A stretch of DNA of 64,000 nucleotides, from assembly GCA_017479705.1 (NCBI GenBank), contig JAFVCA010000027.1, positions 1 to 64,000 on the forward strand. Reading direction: 5' to 3'. Positions within the stretch are counted from its first letter, which is position 1; every line of letters begins with the position of its first letter. The notes under the pieces are model-generated. The model worked only from the letters and a program-made list of their open reading frames with translations. It ran no database searches and was not told the DNA's origin. Shown here piece by piece: positions 41,305-49,930 of the stretch. The stretch comes from Bacteroidales bacterium. Lineage in GTDB: Bacteria; Bacteroidota; Bacteroidia; Bacteroidales; P3. The position numbers were made by a program, and so were the translations under genes.

Positions 41305-42114
41305 TCATTTTTTCAGGAACTTTATCTCTTTGGCATCTATCAATCCGTATTGCAAGGCTTTGGCTATGCGCGCGCCGGATTTGTTGACGATGTCGAGCTT
41401 GCGCGAGAGGTCCTTCTGCCGTTCTTGTATGCTCTTGTCGGTCTCGTGGAGGGTGACAGCAATCTCGGAGGCGGTGCAGCCCGCGGCTTCGAGGAGGAGG
41501 AGGCTCCGCTCGGTGTCGGTGATGTCGATGTCGGTGCGGCACTGGGAAGCATTCTTGATATAAAGTTCCGCGGCCTCTTTGAGGGTGAGCATGACGGGGT
41601 AGTTGAAGTAGTACTTCTCACCCCGCTCGAGGGACTCGATGGCACGCAACACGTTCTCCACAGAGAAGCCTCCGGCAGCGTTTTTGCTGACAAAGGCGCG
41701 AGCCCCGTGGTCCAACGACTCGAAGACGACGCGCGCTATCTCCAGCATGCGTTCTTGGCGGCCCATCTCAGTGGGCAGGGGGTTGTCAAAACGGCCTGAG
41801 AGGATGGCAATCTTGATGTCGGGGTATTTGCGGTGCACGCGGTCGGCAAGGAATATACCGCCCGTGGGCTCGCCCTGAAACTCCATGTCGAGCAGCAGGT
41901 AGTCCGGCATCTGGTGCTCGGCGGGGCTGTCGAGGGCGGCCATAAGCTGTGCCCCGTTGGCGAAGGTGTCCAGCACCTCCACACTGCGGTATTCGATTTC
42001 CCCGTCGTCGTTCATGCCACAGGCCACGGTTGTGGACTGGCTGTTGAGCTCGGTTTTGAGGGCCTTGCGGATGATGGGTTCGTCGTCGACAATGATAATC
42101 TTTATAGGATCCAT
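41305..42114 (-). CDS. Two-component response regulator with LuxR-like DNA-binding domain
   Basis: 269 residues. The receiver domain has acidic pair D10-D11, the likely phosphorylated D76 in L-L-L-D-M-E-F and a conserved lysine in F-V-S-K-N-A-A. The receiver is longer than usual because of insertions around residues 30-45 and 110-125. The C-terminal ~70 residues form a LuxR/GerE-type helix-turn-helix (T-D-T-E-R-S-L-L-L-L-E-A-A-G-C-T-A-S-E-I-A). It lies just downstream of a histidine kinase gene on the same strand, its probable partner. Target genes unknown. Confidence 0.88.
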   Translation of the reverse strand: MDPIKIIIVDDEPIIRKALKTELNSQSTTVACGMNDDGEIEYRSVEVLDTFANGAQLMAALDSPAEHQMPDYLLLDMEFQGEPTGGIFLADRVHRKYPDIKIAILSGRFDNPLPTEMGRQERMLEIARVVFESLDHGARAFVSKNAAGGFSVENVLRAIESLERGEKYYFNYPVMLTLKEAAELYIKNASQCRTDIDITDTERSLLLLEAAGCTASEIAVTLHETDKSIQERQKDLSRKLDIVNKSGARIAKALQYGLIDAKEIKFLKK

Positions 42115-42119
42115 TTGGA

Positions 42120-42192
42120 ATTAAAAATTAATAATTTACAATTAAAAATTGACTCACTCATTCACACATTCACGAATTAACACATTCACGAA
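42120..42192. repeat. AT-rich interspersed spacer repeat, copy 4 (inverted)
   Basis: Contains GACTCACTCATTCACACATT and two CACGAATTAACACATT units, the reverse orientation of copies 1-3. It separates the kinase and regulator genes. Confidence 0.6.
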
Positions 42193-44361
42193 TTAACACA
42201 TTCCACCCTCCCCTCCTCGCGCCATGAGGCAATGAAATGTACTCCCTTTGCCCACCTCGCTCTCCGCCCAAATGCGGCACCCACGCAGGGTGTTGTCGTC
42301 GTGCCGCTTGATGATGTATTTGCAGAGTATGAGTCCGAAGCCCGTGCCATGCGGGGCGTTGGGATCCACATCGGTGCGTGTTTTCTTGTCGGTGCGGAAC
42401 AGGTTCTCCAGTGTTTCGCCGTCCATGCCCGTCCCGGTGTCGCTGACGGTGATGTGTACAAAACGCTTGTCGGTCTCGTCGACTTCGGCGGAGACCGTGA
42501 CACTGCCTTTGTCGGTATGCTGCAAGGCGTTGTTCACCAAGTTGCGCAGCAGGATCTCGGTCAGTTGCCGGTCGCCTTGCAGTCGGAGCGGTGTGGGATG
42601 GAAAAGGAACTCCACCTCCGGCCGGAGCCTTACACACGAGGCGGCGACGCTGTCAAACACGTCGGACAGCGGGAAGACGGAAAGCTGGAATTGCAGTCCC
42701 GCGGGGATGGAGAGGTTGGTCCAGTTCTTGATATTGGCGAAGGTGCGCAGCAGCTGGTCCAGCACCTCCTGCCGCATCTCCGGGCTGAGGTTCTTGGCCG
42801 TGAGGTAGGAAAGAAAAGGATTGATGTCATGCCGCATAACGGAGAGACAGGTCTCCACATTGGCAATGCGCTCAACATCCTGCCGCTTGGCCTGTTGCAG
42901 CGCCTGTTTCTCTGCCCGCAGCACTTTGGAACGGCGGCGCAGCAGCACCACTAAGGCAGCCAGCACAACGAGGAAGAGGGCTCCCACGCTGATGGCGACG
43001 GTGTAGTAACGGTTTCGCGACTCGGACCGGAAGAGGCGGTCCTGCAACATGAGGTCGGCACTCTCATTGCGGTTGATGAGCCCCAGCAACTCCATCTCGC
43101 GGGCATACCAGCGGGCATTGTCCTCTGCCGACGGGGAATAACCCATCCGTATCAAGCCGTCGTAAAGCATGGATTCAAACTTCGGAGCCATATCGTCATG
43201 CCACGAGGTGTCCGTCAGGGCCATCGTGTAGTAGTCGTAAGCATCGTCCAACGCGCCGATATGCAGACAGTATTCCGCCGCAGCCACCACAGCGCCGAGG
43301 TGCTGGTAGGGGTCAACAGTCTGGAAAAAGAGGTCGGTGGAGACGTCGAACATGTTCATCCCGTAGTCCGGCGCGGCCAGCGTGGTATCGGTCCGATAGA
43401 CCCGCTGCGTGGTTTGCATAAGCCGCCGCAGCTTGGCATGGCACTGCGGGTTGCGGGTATAGGTGTCGCGGGTGATATTGGTGTCCGCGGCAATAAAAGC
43501 CTGCAGCTGGAACACGTTGGCCAAATGGTAGATGCAGTACTGCCTCGGCATGGCCAGCAGCTTGGCGTTGGCATAGAGATAGTCGTAGGCACGCCCCAGC
43601 AGCCGCGCATCGCTGCCCGAAGCGGCGGCCAGGCGGTAATAACTGTGCGCCAAAGCATAGTTGAGCGACATCTCCTCGGCATAATCGCATCGCAAACCCT
43701 GGCGCGCCTGCTCCACATCAGCCAGCAAGTCCCTCATCACCGCCTTGGTGTCGGCGGAGAGGGTGGTGCCCGACGACGAGGCCACCGCGCTGTTCCGGTA
43801 ATGGTAGTTCAGCGTCAGCGAGGTGATGAAGTACTCCATCTGTGCATAGGAATAAAGATAGTTGTCCGGCTGGCGTTTCAGCACCTTTGACTGGTTGATG
43901 TCGTAGAGCAGCTGGTAGGAATCGGCAATGCGGCAACTGCGCTGCAACAGCCTCACCTGCATCAACTGGGCAATGACCCTCTCCACTTCGGCATTGCGGC
44001 GCAGGGAGCTGTGCCATCGGACAGGGGTGCGGCTCCCCACTGCGGTGACGCTGTCCGTGTAGGCGGCGGCCGAATCGTGCTCTGCCACCATGTAATAGCC
44101 AAAGGCCAGGTTGTTATAAGCCCGCATCAGGCCGTCGTCATAGCTCGGCAGCGAGTCCTGCACCAACCGCACAGCACTGTAGGAAAAATAGAGGGAGCGG
44201 TGGGGATTGTCAAAACGATCCATGAAGGCCTCCTTGTTCAGGCGGTCTACACGGCCGCGCAGCCGCAGATCCACCTGCCCGCCCGGCTGCCTGTTGCCGC
44301 AACCGGCGGCCAATGCAATGGCCATTGCCATCATGCCGATACGCCATACAAAATCCCTCAT
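42193..44361 (-). CDS. Lipoprotein-signal sensor histidine kinase with TPR-like periplasmic domain
   Basis: About 722 residues from ATG 44361, just below a -7 box; the upstream ATG (44373) falls inside that box. The N-terminal signal ends L-A-A-G-C-G-N, a lipobox. About 400 residues of helical TPR-like repeats follow, then one membrane helix (Y-Y-T-V-A-I-S-V-G-A-L-F-L-V-V-L), a short coiled coil, and an H-box M-R-H-D-I-N-P-F-L near residue 510. The ATPase domain has N-box L-V-N-N-A-L-Q-H, G1 D-T-G-T-G-M-D and G2 G-T-G-F-G-L. This TPR-kinase/LuxR regulator layout is common in Bacteroidota. Signal unknown. Confidence 0.85.
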   Translation of the reverse strand: MRDFVWRIGMMAMAIALAAGCGNRQPGGQVDLRLRGRVDRLNKEAFMDRFDNPHRSLYFSYSAVRLVQDSLPSYDDGLMRAYNNLAFGYYMVAEHDSAAAYTDSVTAVGSRTPVRWHSSLRRNAEVERVIAQLMQVRLLQRSCRIADSYQLLYDINQSKVLKRQPDNYLYSYAQMEYFITSLTLNYHYRNSAVASSSGTTLSADTKAVMRDLLADVEQARQGLRCDYAEEMSLNYALAHSYYRLAAASGSDARLLGRAYDYLYANAKLLAMPRQYCIYHLANVFQLQAFIAADTNITRDTYTRNPQCHAKLRRLMQTTQRVYRTDTTLAAPDYGMNMFDVSTDLFFQTVDPYQHLGAVVAAAEYCLHIGALDDAYDYYTMALTDTSWHDDMAPKFESMLYDGLIRMGYSPSAEDNARWYAREMELLGLINRNESADLMLQDRLFRSESRNRYYTVAISVGALFLVVLAALVVLLRRRSKVLRAEKQALQQAKRQDVERIANVETCLSVMRHDINPFLSYLTAKNLSPEMRQEVLDQLLRTFANIKNWTNLSIPAGLQFQLSVFPLSDVFDSVAASCVRLRPEVEFLFHPTPLRLQGDRQLTEILLRNLVNNALQHTDKGSVTVSAEVDETDKRFVHITVSDTGTGMDGETLENLFRTDKKTRTDVDPNAPHGTGFGLILCKYIIKRHDDNTLRGCRIWAESEVGKGSTFHCLMARGGEGGMC

Positions 44362-44370
44362 AGCAAAATG

Positions 44371-44378
44371 CAAAAATA
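44371..44378 (-). promoter_or_regulatory. -7 box for the kinase-regulator operon
   Basis: The minus strand reads TATTTTTG ten bases upstream of the ATG at 44361, implying a leader of only about five bases. Confidence 0.55.
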
Positions 44379-44451
44379 CAAAAAAAACTCTAATTAATAA
44401 GAATTAAAAAGATTGTGCCCCGCCACGATAGATTCCAGACCAAAACGCAAC

Positions 44452-45402
44452 TCAGGAATGCAAAGATAGATAAAATTTCCGATATGGCAACTCAAAGCCT
44501 ATTTTTTTTCTTGGTCTGCGGTTAAGTTTGTGCTGTAGTTCGAGGATGTCGTGGTCAGACCACAGTGCGAAGGAAGGGTCTCTGGGGAGATACTGCCGGT
44601 AGAGCATGTTGGTGTTCTCGATGCAGCCTTTCTCCCAAGAGCAGTAGGGGTTGGTGAAATAGACCTGGGTTCCGAGTCTGCGTGAGATGTACTCATGCTC
44701 GCAGAACTCGGTTCCGTTGTCGGTGGTGATGGTCTTGACCCCTCCGCCGCGCTTGAAGGGGAGCAGGGCGTCAACGACCGCCTTGGCGACTTCCGTCGCG
44801 ACCTTTCCGTGCGGGAGGTTGCGGATGATCGAGAAGAGGCTGCTTCGCTCCACGAGCGTGAGCTTGAAGTTCTTGCCCTCGGAGTCCGACATCAGGTCCA
44901 GCTCCCAGTCCCCGAAGCGCGTCCCATCCGCCTCTGGCGGGCGGTGTTCGATGCCCACGCGGTTCTTTATGGGGGAGTACTTCCCCACGGGACGCTTCCG
45001 GTGCTTGAGCTTGAAACGGCAGTGTGTCCACAGATCACCCCCCTCATCCCTGTCTTTTCGGATGTGGTTGTAGATGGCGGACTTCGAGACCATCAGCCAT
45101 CCCTTGTTGCGGCACAGCCCCACAATCTGTTCGGGCGAGAGCTGCTCCTGCCGCATGTACCGCTCTATCCTGTTCCTCACCTGCCCGCACATCTTGCGAG
45201 GCTCCCTGAGCCTCTCTTTCCTCAAATCGGCCAGCTCCTGCGCACGTCTCCACGAGTACCCGCGTCTGCCGCCGTTCCTTTTCAGCTCCCTGCTGATTGT
45301 TGATTTGTTGACGTTTAGCTGCTGCGCAATATACGTCAGCGTCTTTTTTTCTTTCAGGTACAGAGAAATTGCGTACCTTTGCATCTGGTTTAGTTGTCCC
45401 AT
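44452..45402 (-). CDS. IS30-family transposase
   Basis: About 316 residues from ATG 45402. N-terminal helix-turn-helix (Y-I-A-Q-Q-L-N-V-N-K-S-T-I-S-R-E-L-K-R-N), then a DDE catalytic domain with D in G-D-W-E-L-D, D in T-T-D-N-G-T-E-F and E in G-C-I-E-N-T-N. The C-terminal N-R-R-P-R-K-K is usual for IS30. It looks full length and intact. The upstream extension to 45459 is rejected because the -7 box (TATCTTTG, minus strand, 45429-45436) lies between. The stop codon touches the inner edge of the left terminal repeat. Confidence 0.92.
   Translation of the reverse strand: MGQLNQMQRYAISLYLKEKKTLTYIAQQLNVNKSTISRELKRNGGRRGYSWRRAQELADLRKERLREPRKMCGQVRNRIERYMRQEQLSPEQIVGLCRNKGWLMVSKSAIYNHIRKDRDEGGDLWTHCRFKLKHRKRPVGKYSPIKNRVGIEHRPPEADGTRFGDWELDLMSDSEGKNFKLTLVERSSLFSIIRNLPHGKVATEVAKAVVDALLPFKRGGGVKTITTDNGTEFCEHEYISRRLGTQVYFTNPYCSWEKGCIENTNMLYRQYLPRDPSFALWSDHDILELQHKLNRRPRKKIGFELPYRKFYLSLHS
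44461..44468 (-). promoter_or_regulatory. Possible outward promoter at the left end of the IS
   Basis: The minus strand reads TATCTTTG inside the end of the transposase gene, pointing out of the element toward the histidine kinase gene about 100 bases away. Confidence 0.35.
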
Positions 45403-45480
45403 CTTTGTTACTTTTTGGAAGGAGGCGGCAAAGATACCAACTTTTTTCCATCCGTGCAAGGGGAGAGGGATTTTTTCCCT

Positions 45481-45634
45481 CTTCCTTTGCTGGAAAAAAA
45501 ATCTTTTGCCAGCCTTGTTTCTCTCTCAAAAAGTTGCGTTTCTTATTGGAACTTATCCTTCCTTTGCTGGAAAAAAAATCTTTTGCCAGCCTTGTTTCTC
45601 TCTCAAAAAGTTGCGTTTCTTATTGGAACTTATC
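45481..45634. repeat. Perfect 77-bp tandem duplication at the IS30 right end
   Basis: 45481-45557 and 45558-45634 are identical. Each copy contains the IS right terminal repeat and flanking sequence starting CTTCCTTTGCTGG. Only two copies, with no spacers. Confidence 0.9.
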
Positions 45635-45906
45635 CACAGGAACGGAATCCGCCCTCTGCTTGGCAGTTGCGCCGCAGCACAAACAGCATCCCTCCCCCAC
45701 CCTTGCACGTTTCTTTCTTCGTTCCTCAGCGCATCCGTGGCTCCTTCTTTGCCAATATTGCTCCAAGCAAATTAGGGCAAGTGACGGGGAAACGACATAG
45801 AGACGGGGGAGAGGGAACGGAGGGAGGGCGACTGTAAGCCCGATGAGGAGGCAGGTTAAAAAAATATGCTTTGCAAAGGATTTTGTATTGCATTTAAAAA
45901 AAAATG
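45635..45906. other. Intergenic stretch without a recognised gene
   Basis: About 270 bases with no supported gene; the right end is A/T-rich and leads into the promoter of the next gene. Confidence 0.5.
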
Positions 45907-45914
45907 CTATATTT
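45907..45914 (+). promoter_or_regulatory. -7 box for the membrane protein-nadB transcript
   Basis: TATATTTG 25 bases upstream of the ATG at 45940. Confidence 0.6.
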
Positions 45915-45939
45915 GCAAAAGAAATAAAATCGAACAACT

Positions 45940-46380
45940 ATGGAAGAAAACGAAATTATGCTGTTGAAAAATAGCAAAATGTATGTTACCCGCGTTGGTA
46001 ATAGGATGAGTGTTTTTTCAATTCTCGCAATCATCGGTACACTCTTTTTGGCGATTGGCGGCATTGCTATGCTATTTTTGAGCAACATGCTTCCAGAGGA
46101 CACGCTCTTCTACATTGACAACATCATGGGGCTGGCAGGTCTGGGCCTGCTGGTGTTGGCCGTGGCCATTGTGCCCGTGGTTGTTTACATGCGCCGTGCT
46201 GTGCGTATGGCCAATGAGCTGAGATCCACTCAGGAGATTTACCCCGTGGTGAACTTCCTGCGCGAGTCGCACAAGATGTGGCGCTACCTGACCACCCTGC
46301 TTTACATCCTGCTGGTGGTGGGCGTGGTGGCTCTGATTATTGCAGCCATCTATCTGCTTCCCATGATTAGAAACATCTAA
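45940..46380 (+). CDS. Small integral membrane protein, possibly DUF5362-like
   Basis: 146 residues with three hydrophobic segments: S-I-L-A-I-I-G-T-L-F-L-A-I-G-G-I, G-L-G-L-L-V-L-A-V-A-I-V-P-V-V, and L-L-Y-I-L-L-V-V-G-V-V-A-L-I-I. A charged helix between the second and third (R-M-A-N-E-L-R-S-T-Q-E) resembles DUF5362 membrane proteins of Bacteroidota, but the match is loose. Upstream of nadB by 60 bases and probably cotranscribed. Function unknown. Confidence 0.6.
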   Translation: MEENEIMLLKNSKMYVTRVGNRMSVFSILAIIGTLFLAIGGIAMLFLSNMLPEDTLFYIDNIMGLAGLGLLVLAVAIVPVVVYMRRAVRMANELRSTQEIYPVVNFLRESHKMWRYLTTLLYILLVVGVVALIIAAIYLLPMIRNI

Positions 46381-46440
46381 TTCTGCTGCGCGGAGGACCT
46401 CCGCCAACATAAGTTTAGAATACAACAAGACAAAAGTTTG

Positions 46441-48018
46441 ATGAGATACGAAGTCGATTTCCTGGTCATCGGATCGGGGATTGCCGGCTTGAGCTACGCG
46501 CTCAAAGTGGCACCCTACGGCAAGGTGTGCATTCTCTGTAAAGGCGAGGCCGCCGAAGGCTCGACGCGCTATGCCCAGGGCGGCATCGCGGCAGTGATGT
46601 ACGACAGCGACAGTTTCGACAAACACATACAGGACACGCTGGTGGCCGGCGACGGCATCTGCGACCGCGAGGTGGTGGAGATGACCATCCGCGAAGCCCC
46701 GGACCGCATACGCGAGCTGGTGCAATATGGCGTCAACTTTGACATGAGCCGCGCGGGCGACCGCTACGACCTGCACCGCGAAGGCGGCCATTCGGAGTTC
46801 CGCATCCTGCACCACAAGGACAACACTGGGGCCGAGATTGAGCGCGGATTGCTGGAAGCGGTGCACAACCACCCCAACATCGAACTCAAAGAACATCAGT
46901 TTGCCATCGACATCATCACCCAGCACCACTTGGGACAGCGGGTGACGAAACACACGCCGGACATTGAATGCTACGGCGTCTACGCCCTCGATTGCCGCAC
47001 CAACCAGATTGACACCTATCTGGCCAAGGTGACGCTGCTGGCCACCGGCGGCATGGGCAACGTGTACACCACCACCACCACCCCCATCATCTCGACGGGC
47101 GACGGAGTGGCCATGGTGCATCGTGCCCGCGGAGTGCTAAGCGACTTGGAATTCATGCAGTTCCATCCCACCTCGTTGTACAACCCTGCCGAGAAACCCG
47201 CTTTCCTCATCACCGAGGCCATGCGCGGCGCCGGAGCCATACTGAAGGACTTCAAGGGCAACGAGTTTATGCACAAGTACGACAAGCGCCTGTCCCTGGC
47301 CCCGCGCGACATCGTGGCGCGGGCCATCGACAACGAAATGAAGATTGCTGGCGTGGACCACCTGTACCTCGATGCCCGCGGCATAGACAAGAACGAGCTC
47401 ATCAACGGTTTCCCGACAATCTATGCCAAGTGCTTAGAGCTGGGCATCAATATCACTAAGGATATGATTCCCATCCGCCCGGCAGCCCACTACCAGTGCG
47501 GCGGCATCAAGGTGGACAAGAACGGCGAGTCGTCCATCCACCACCTCTACGCCGCGGGCGAGTGCTCATGCACGGGCCTGCATGGTGGCAACCGACTGGC
47601 AAGCAACTCGCTGCTTGAGGCCGTGGTATACGCCCACAACGCCGCCATGAGTGCCATCGAACGGGTGAAGACCCGCGAGATTTGCCACGCCGTGCCGGAC
47701 TGGAACGCCGAAGGCATGGTGCTGAACGAGGAAATGGTACTTATAACTCAGACCAAACGCGAACTGCAAGAACTGATGTGGAACTATGTGGGCATTGTGC
47801 GCAGCGACCTGCGGTTGCAGCGTGCTTTCGACCGTCTCAACCTTATATTCCGCGAGACGGAGGACCTCTACAATCGTTCCGTGCTGACCGAGGAGCTGAG
47901 TGAGCTGCGCAACCTGATAGCCTGTGCCTACTTGATTATCAAGATGGCAAGGGCACGCCGCGAGAATGTGGGGCTGCACTACTCCATCGACTTGACCAAA
48001 CTGAAAGTGGAGAATTGA
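46441..48018 (+). CDS. nadB: L-aspartate oxidase
   Basis: 525-residue flavoenzyme converting L-aspartate to iminoaspartate, the first step of NAD de novo synthesis. FAD-binding motif V-I-G-S-G-I-A-G-L at the N-terminus, S-T-R-Y-A-Q-G-G-I-A-A-V, the active-site region H-R-E-G-G-H-S, Q-F-H-P-T-S-L-Y, and A-A-G-E-C-S-C-T-G-L-H-G-G-N-R-L-A-S-N-S-L near residue 380 in short pieces. NadB and the closely related succinate dehydrogenase flavoprotein are separated by length and by this N-terminus. nadA and nadC are not adjacent. I start at ATG 46441 rather than the TTG three bases earlier. Confidence 0.93.
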   Translation: MRYEVDFLVIGSGIAGLSYALKVAPYGKVCILCKGEAAEGSTRYAQGGIAAVMYDSDSFDKHIQDTLVAGDGICDREVVEMTIREAPDRIRELVQYGVNFDMSRAGDRYDLHREGGHSEFRILHHKDNTGAEIERGLLEAVHNHPNIELKEHQFAIDIITQHHLGQRVTKHTPDIECYGVYALDCRTNQIDTYLAKVTLLATGGMGNVYTTTTTPIISTGDGVAMVHRARGVLSDLEFMQFHPTSLYNPAEKPAFLITEAMRGAGAILKDFKGNEFMHKYDKRLSLAPRDIVARAIDNEMKIAGVDHLYLDARGIDKNELINGFPTIYAKCLELGINITKDMIPIRPAAHYQCGGIKVDKNGESSIHHLYAAGECSCTGLHGGNRLASNSLLEAVVYAHNAAMSAIERVKTREICHAVPDWNAEGMVLNEEMVLITQTKRELQELMWNYVGIVRSDLRLQRAFDRLNLIFRETEDLYNRSVLTEELSELRNLIACAYLIIKMARARRENVGLHYSIDLTKLKVEN

Positions 48019-48119
48019 GCGGCGGAGGCATCCTTGCCAAGCCCCCAGTTCCCATGAACCACGTAAATACATCTTTGTGTGATTGTTTTTGCAATTTGCC
48101 TACTAATACTCTTAACTCT

Positions 48120-49289
48120 GTGAAGCAATACAATTTCGATGAAGTCATACCACGCAAGGGAACAGACTGCGTGAAACATGACGGTTTGAAGCAATTCTTT
48201 GGCCGTGAGGATTTGACACCCATGTGGGTGGCCGATATGGATTTCCGCACGCCCGATTTCATAATGGACGCCCTGCGGCGACGCTGCGAGCACGAAGTGC
48301 TGGGCTACGCCATGCCACCGGAGAGCTACTGGAACGCCGTGCGCGGATGGCTGAAAAAACACTACGCAATCAACAGCGAGCGCGAGGAGTTGCATTTCAT
48401 CCCCGGCATCGTGTCGGGCATCTCATTCGTCCTGCAAGCGTTGACACAACCGGGCGACGGGGTGCTGGTCACCACGCCGGTATATCCCCCTTTCCTTGAA
48501 CTGCCTCAGGGAGGGCACCGCCAATTGGTGTGCAGCCCGCTGAAAATTGAGGACGGCCGTTTTGCCATCGACTTTGAGGACCTGGAGTGGCGGGCACGGC
48601 AGTGCCGCTGGATGATACTGAGCAACCCGCACAACCCCGGAGGCACCGTGTGGGGCGAGGAGGTGCTGAGACGGCTGGCGGACATCTGCTATAGAAACAA
48701 TGTGAACGTAATCGCGGACGAGATACATGCCGACATGACCCTTGCCGGGCACAAACATGTCAGCTTCAGCACAGTGAGCCAGCATGCCAAGGATATTTCC
48801 ATCACGTTCATGGCTCCCAGCAAGACCTTCAACATGGCTGGGCTGGGCAGTTCCGTGTGCTATTGCCCCAACCCCTCATTGCGGAAGCGGTTTTTCGGCT
48901 ATTTGGATGGCTACGAGGTGGCGATGGGCAATATCTTTGCATACGTCGGGGCCGAGGCAGCTTTCAGCCATGGCGAAGAGTGGTTGCAGCAGATGCTGCA
49001 CTATCTTGAAGGCAATGTGGAGTTTCTGCGGAACCATCTGCACGAGCACCTGCCACAGGTGAAGGCCGTACTGCCAGAAGCGTCCTATTTGGCATGGCTC
49101 GATTTCAGCGACATGGGCCTCCAACATGACGAGTTGAAGGACCGTTTCATCAACCGTGCCCACGTGGCGATGAATGACGGCACCACGTTTGGCGGGAACG
49201 ACTACCGTTGCCGTTTCAGGCTGAATCTGGGCTGTCCCCGCTCGATACTCGGCGAGTGCCTGGAGCGTATCAGTGCCTCATTAGCGTAA
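48120..49289 (+). CDS. MalY/PatB-type PLP-dependent C-S lyase (cystathionine beta-lyase-like)
   Basis: About 389 residues of fold-type I PLP enzymes. The GTG at 48120 opens K-Q-Y-N-F-D-E-V-I-P-R-K-G-T, the normal MalY/PatB N-terminus. Other features: M-W-V-A-D-M-D-F, S-N-P-H-N-P-G-G-T-V-W, the D-E-I-H-A-D motif, and the PLP lysine in A-P-S-K-T-F-N-M-A-G-L. Family members cleave cystathionine or other cysteine-S conjugates, giving pyruvate and ammonia. An upstream ATG at 48054 would add 22 non-homologous residues. A strong terminator follows. Confidence 0.87.
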   Translation: MKQYNFDEVIPRKGTDCVKHDGLKQFFGREDLTPMWVADMDFRTPDFIMDALRRRCEHEVLGYAMPPESYWNAVRGWLKKHYAINSEREELHFIPGIVSGISFVLQALTQPGDGVLVTTPVYPPFLELPQGGHRQLVCSPLKIEDGRFAIDFEDLEWRARQCRWMILSNPHNPGGTVWGEEVLRRLADICYRNNVNVIADEIHADMTLAGHKHVSFSTVSQHAKDISITFMAPSKTFNMAGLGSSVCYCPNPSLRKRFFGYLDGYEVAMGNIFAYVGAEAAFSHGEEWLQQMLHYLEGNVEFLRNHLHEHLPQVKAVLPEASYLAWLDFSDMGLQHDELKDRFINRAHVAMNDGTTFGGNDYRCRFRLNLGCPRSILGECLERISASLA

Positions 49290-49311
49290 ATTCCAAACAG
49301 TTTTACATTCT

Positions 49312-49364
49312 AATCCTCCCTGCACACCACCCTTGAAAGAGCGGACGGCAGGGAGGATTTTTTA
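49312..49364 (+). terminator. Terminator after the MalY-type gene
   Basis: A 12-bp stem (49312-49323 with 49348-49359) is followed by TTTTTT. The remaining gap up to 49581 carries the atpE promoter. Confidence 0.85.
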
Positions 49365-49453
49365 CTGAGGAGAACCGCGATATAGGATAGTCAGGCAATA
49401 TAATTGCAAATCAGCGTTTTGAAAAAAATATGAAAGAATATCGTGTTAAAAAC

Positions 49454-49484
49454 TTGTGTAAATGAATTTTTTTATCTAATTTTG
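49454..49484 (+). promoter_or_regulatory. Promoter for atpEFHAG
   Basis: TTG at 49454-49456 and TAATTTTG at 49477-49484 with a 20-base spacer. The predicted leader is about 90 bases. Confidence 0.6.
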
Positions 49485-49581
49485 CGTGTTCAAAAGTGGG
49501 GCATGTGCCAATGCTGTAGAACAGATTTATAATACTGAAATACAAAAAAATACATTAATAAAACACATAAAAAACACAACT

Positions 49582-49836
49582 ATGTCATTACTCATTTTAT
49601 TACAAGCAGCTGCCCAAATGGCCTGGGGTTATTTCGGTGCAGCAGTCGGAGCAGGTTTGGCAACTATCGGTGCCGGTCTCGGTATCGGTAAAATCGGTCA
49701 GGGTGCAATGGAAGGTATGGCCCGCCAGCCGGAGGCTGGTGGCGACATCCGTTCTACCATGATTATTGCCGCCGCACTGGTTGAAGGTGTTGCCTTCTTC
49801 GCAGTGGTTGTCTGCTTGCTGGTTGTCCTCAAGTAG
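49582..49836 (+). CDS. atpE: ATP synthase F0 subunit c
   Basis: 84-residue hairpin of two membrane helices around the polar loop A-R-Q-P-E-A-G-G-D-I-R-S. The ion-binding glutamate is in A-A-L-V-E-G-V-A-F-F. The residues after it are G-V rather than S-T, and the first-helix position that holds glutamine in sodium-dependent rings is isoleucine, so a proton-binding ring is inferred. The ORF extends upstream to 49486, but the ATG at 49582 gives the standard N-terminus. atpB (subunit a), normally directly upstream, is absent. Confidence 0.95.
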   Translation: MSLLILLQAAAQMAWGYFGAAVGAGLATIGAGLGIGKIGQGAMEGMARQPEAGGDIRSTMIIAAALVEGVAFFAVVVCLLVVLK

Positions 49837-49851
49837 TTCCGACACAACAGG

Positions 49852-49892
49852 AGAAAGGGGTGCCGGCGCGATTGGCACCGACATCCCTTTCT
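49852..49892 (+). promoter_or_regulatory. Hairpin between atpE and atpF
   Basis: Outer stem AGAAAGGG (49852-49859) with CCCTTTCT (49885-49892), inner stem GTGCC/GGCAC. No strong T-tract follows, so it is likelier a partial terminator or mRNA-stabilising hairpin than a full stop. Confidence 0.55.
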
Positions 49893-49930
49893 ATTTACCA
49901 ATCCATCAGAAACTTAAATAGTAGTAATAC

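Larger units (their letters stand above)
44433..45628 (-). mobile_element. IS30-family insertion sequence with duplicated right end
   Basis: Left end 44433-44452 and right end 45532-45551 are imperfect inverted repeats (TTCCA, five variable bases, AAACGCAACT; 15 of 20 matching). The right end occurs again at 45609-45628 because of a 77-bp tandem duplication, so the outer boundary could be either. One transposase gene fills the element. No target duplication was confidently identified. Confidence 0.7.

Noticed and set aside
45481-45634. Possible CRISPR array
   Set aside because: Only two identical 77-bp units directly abutting, without spacers, and no cas genes.
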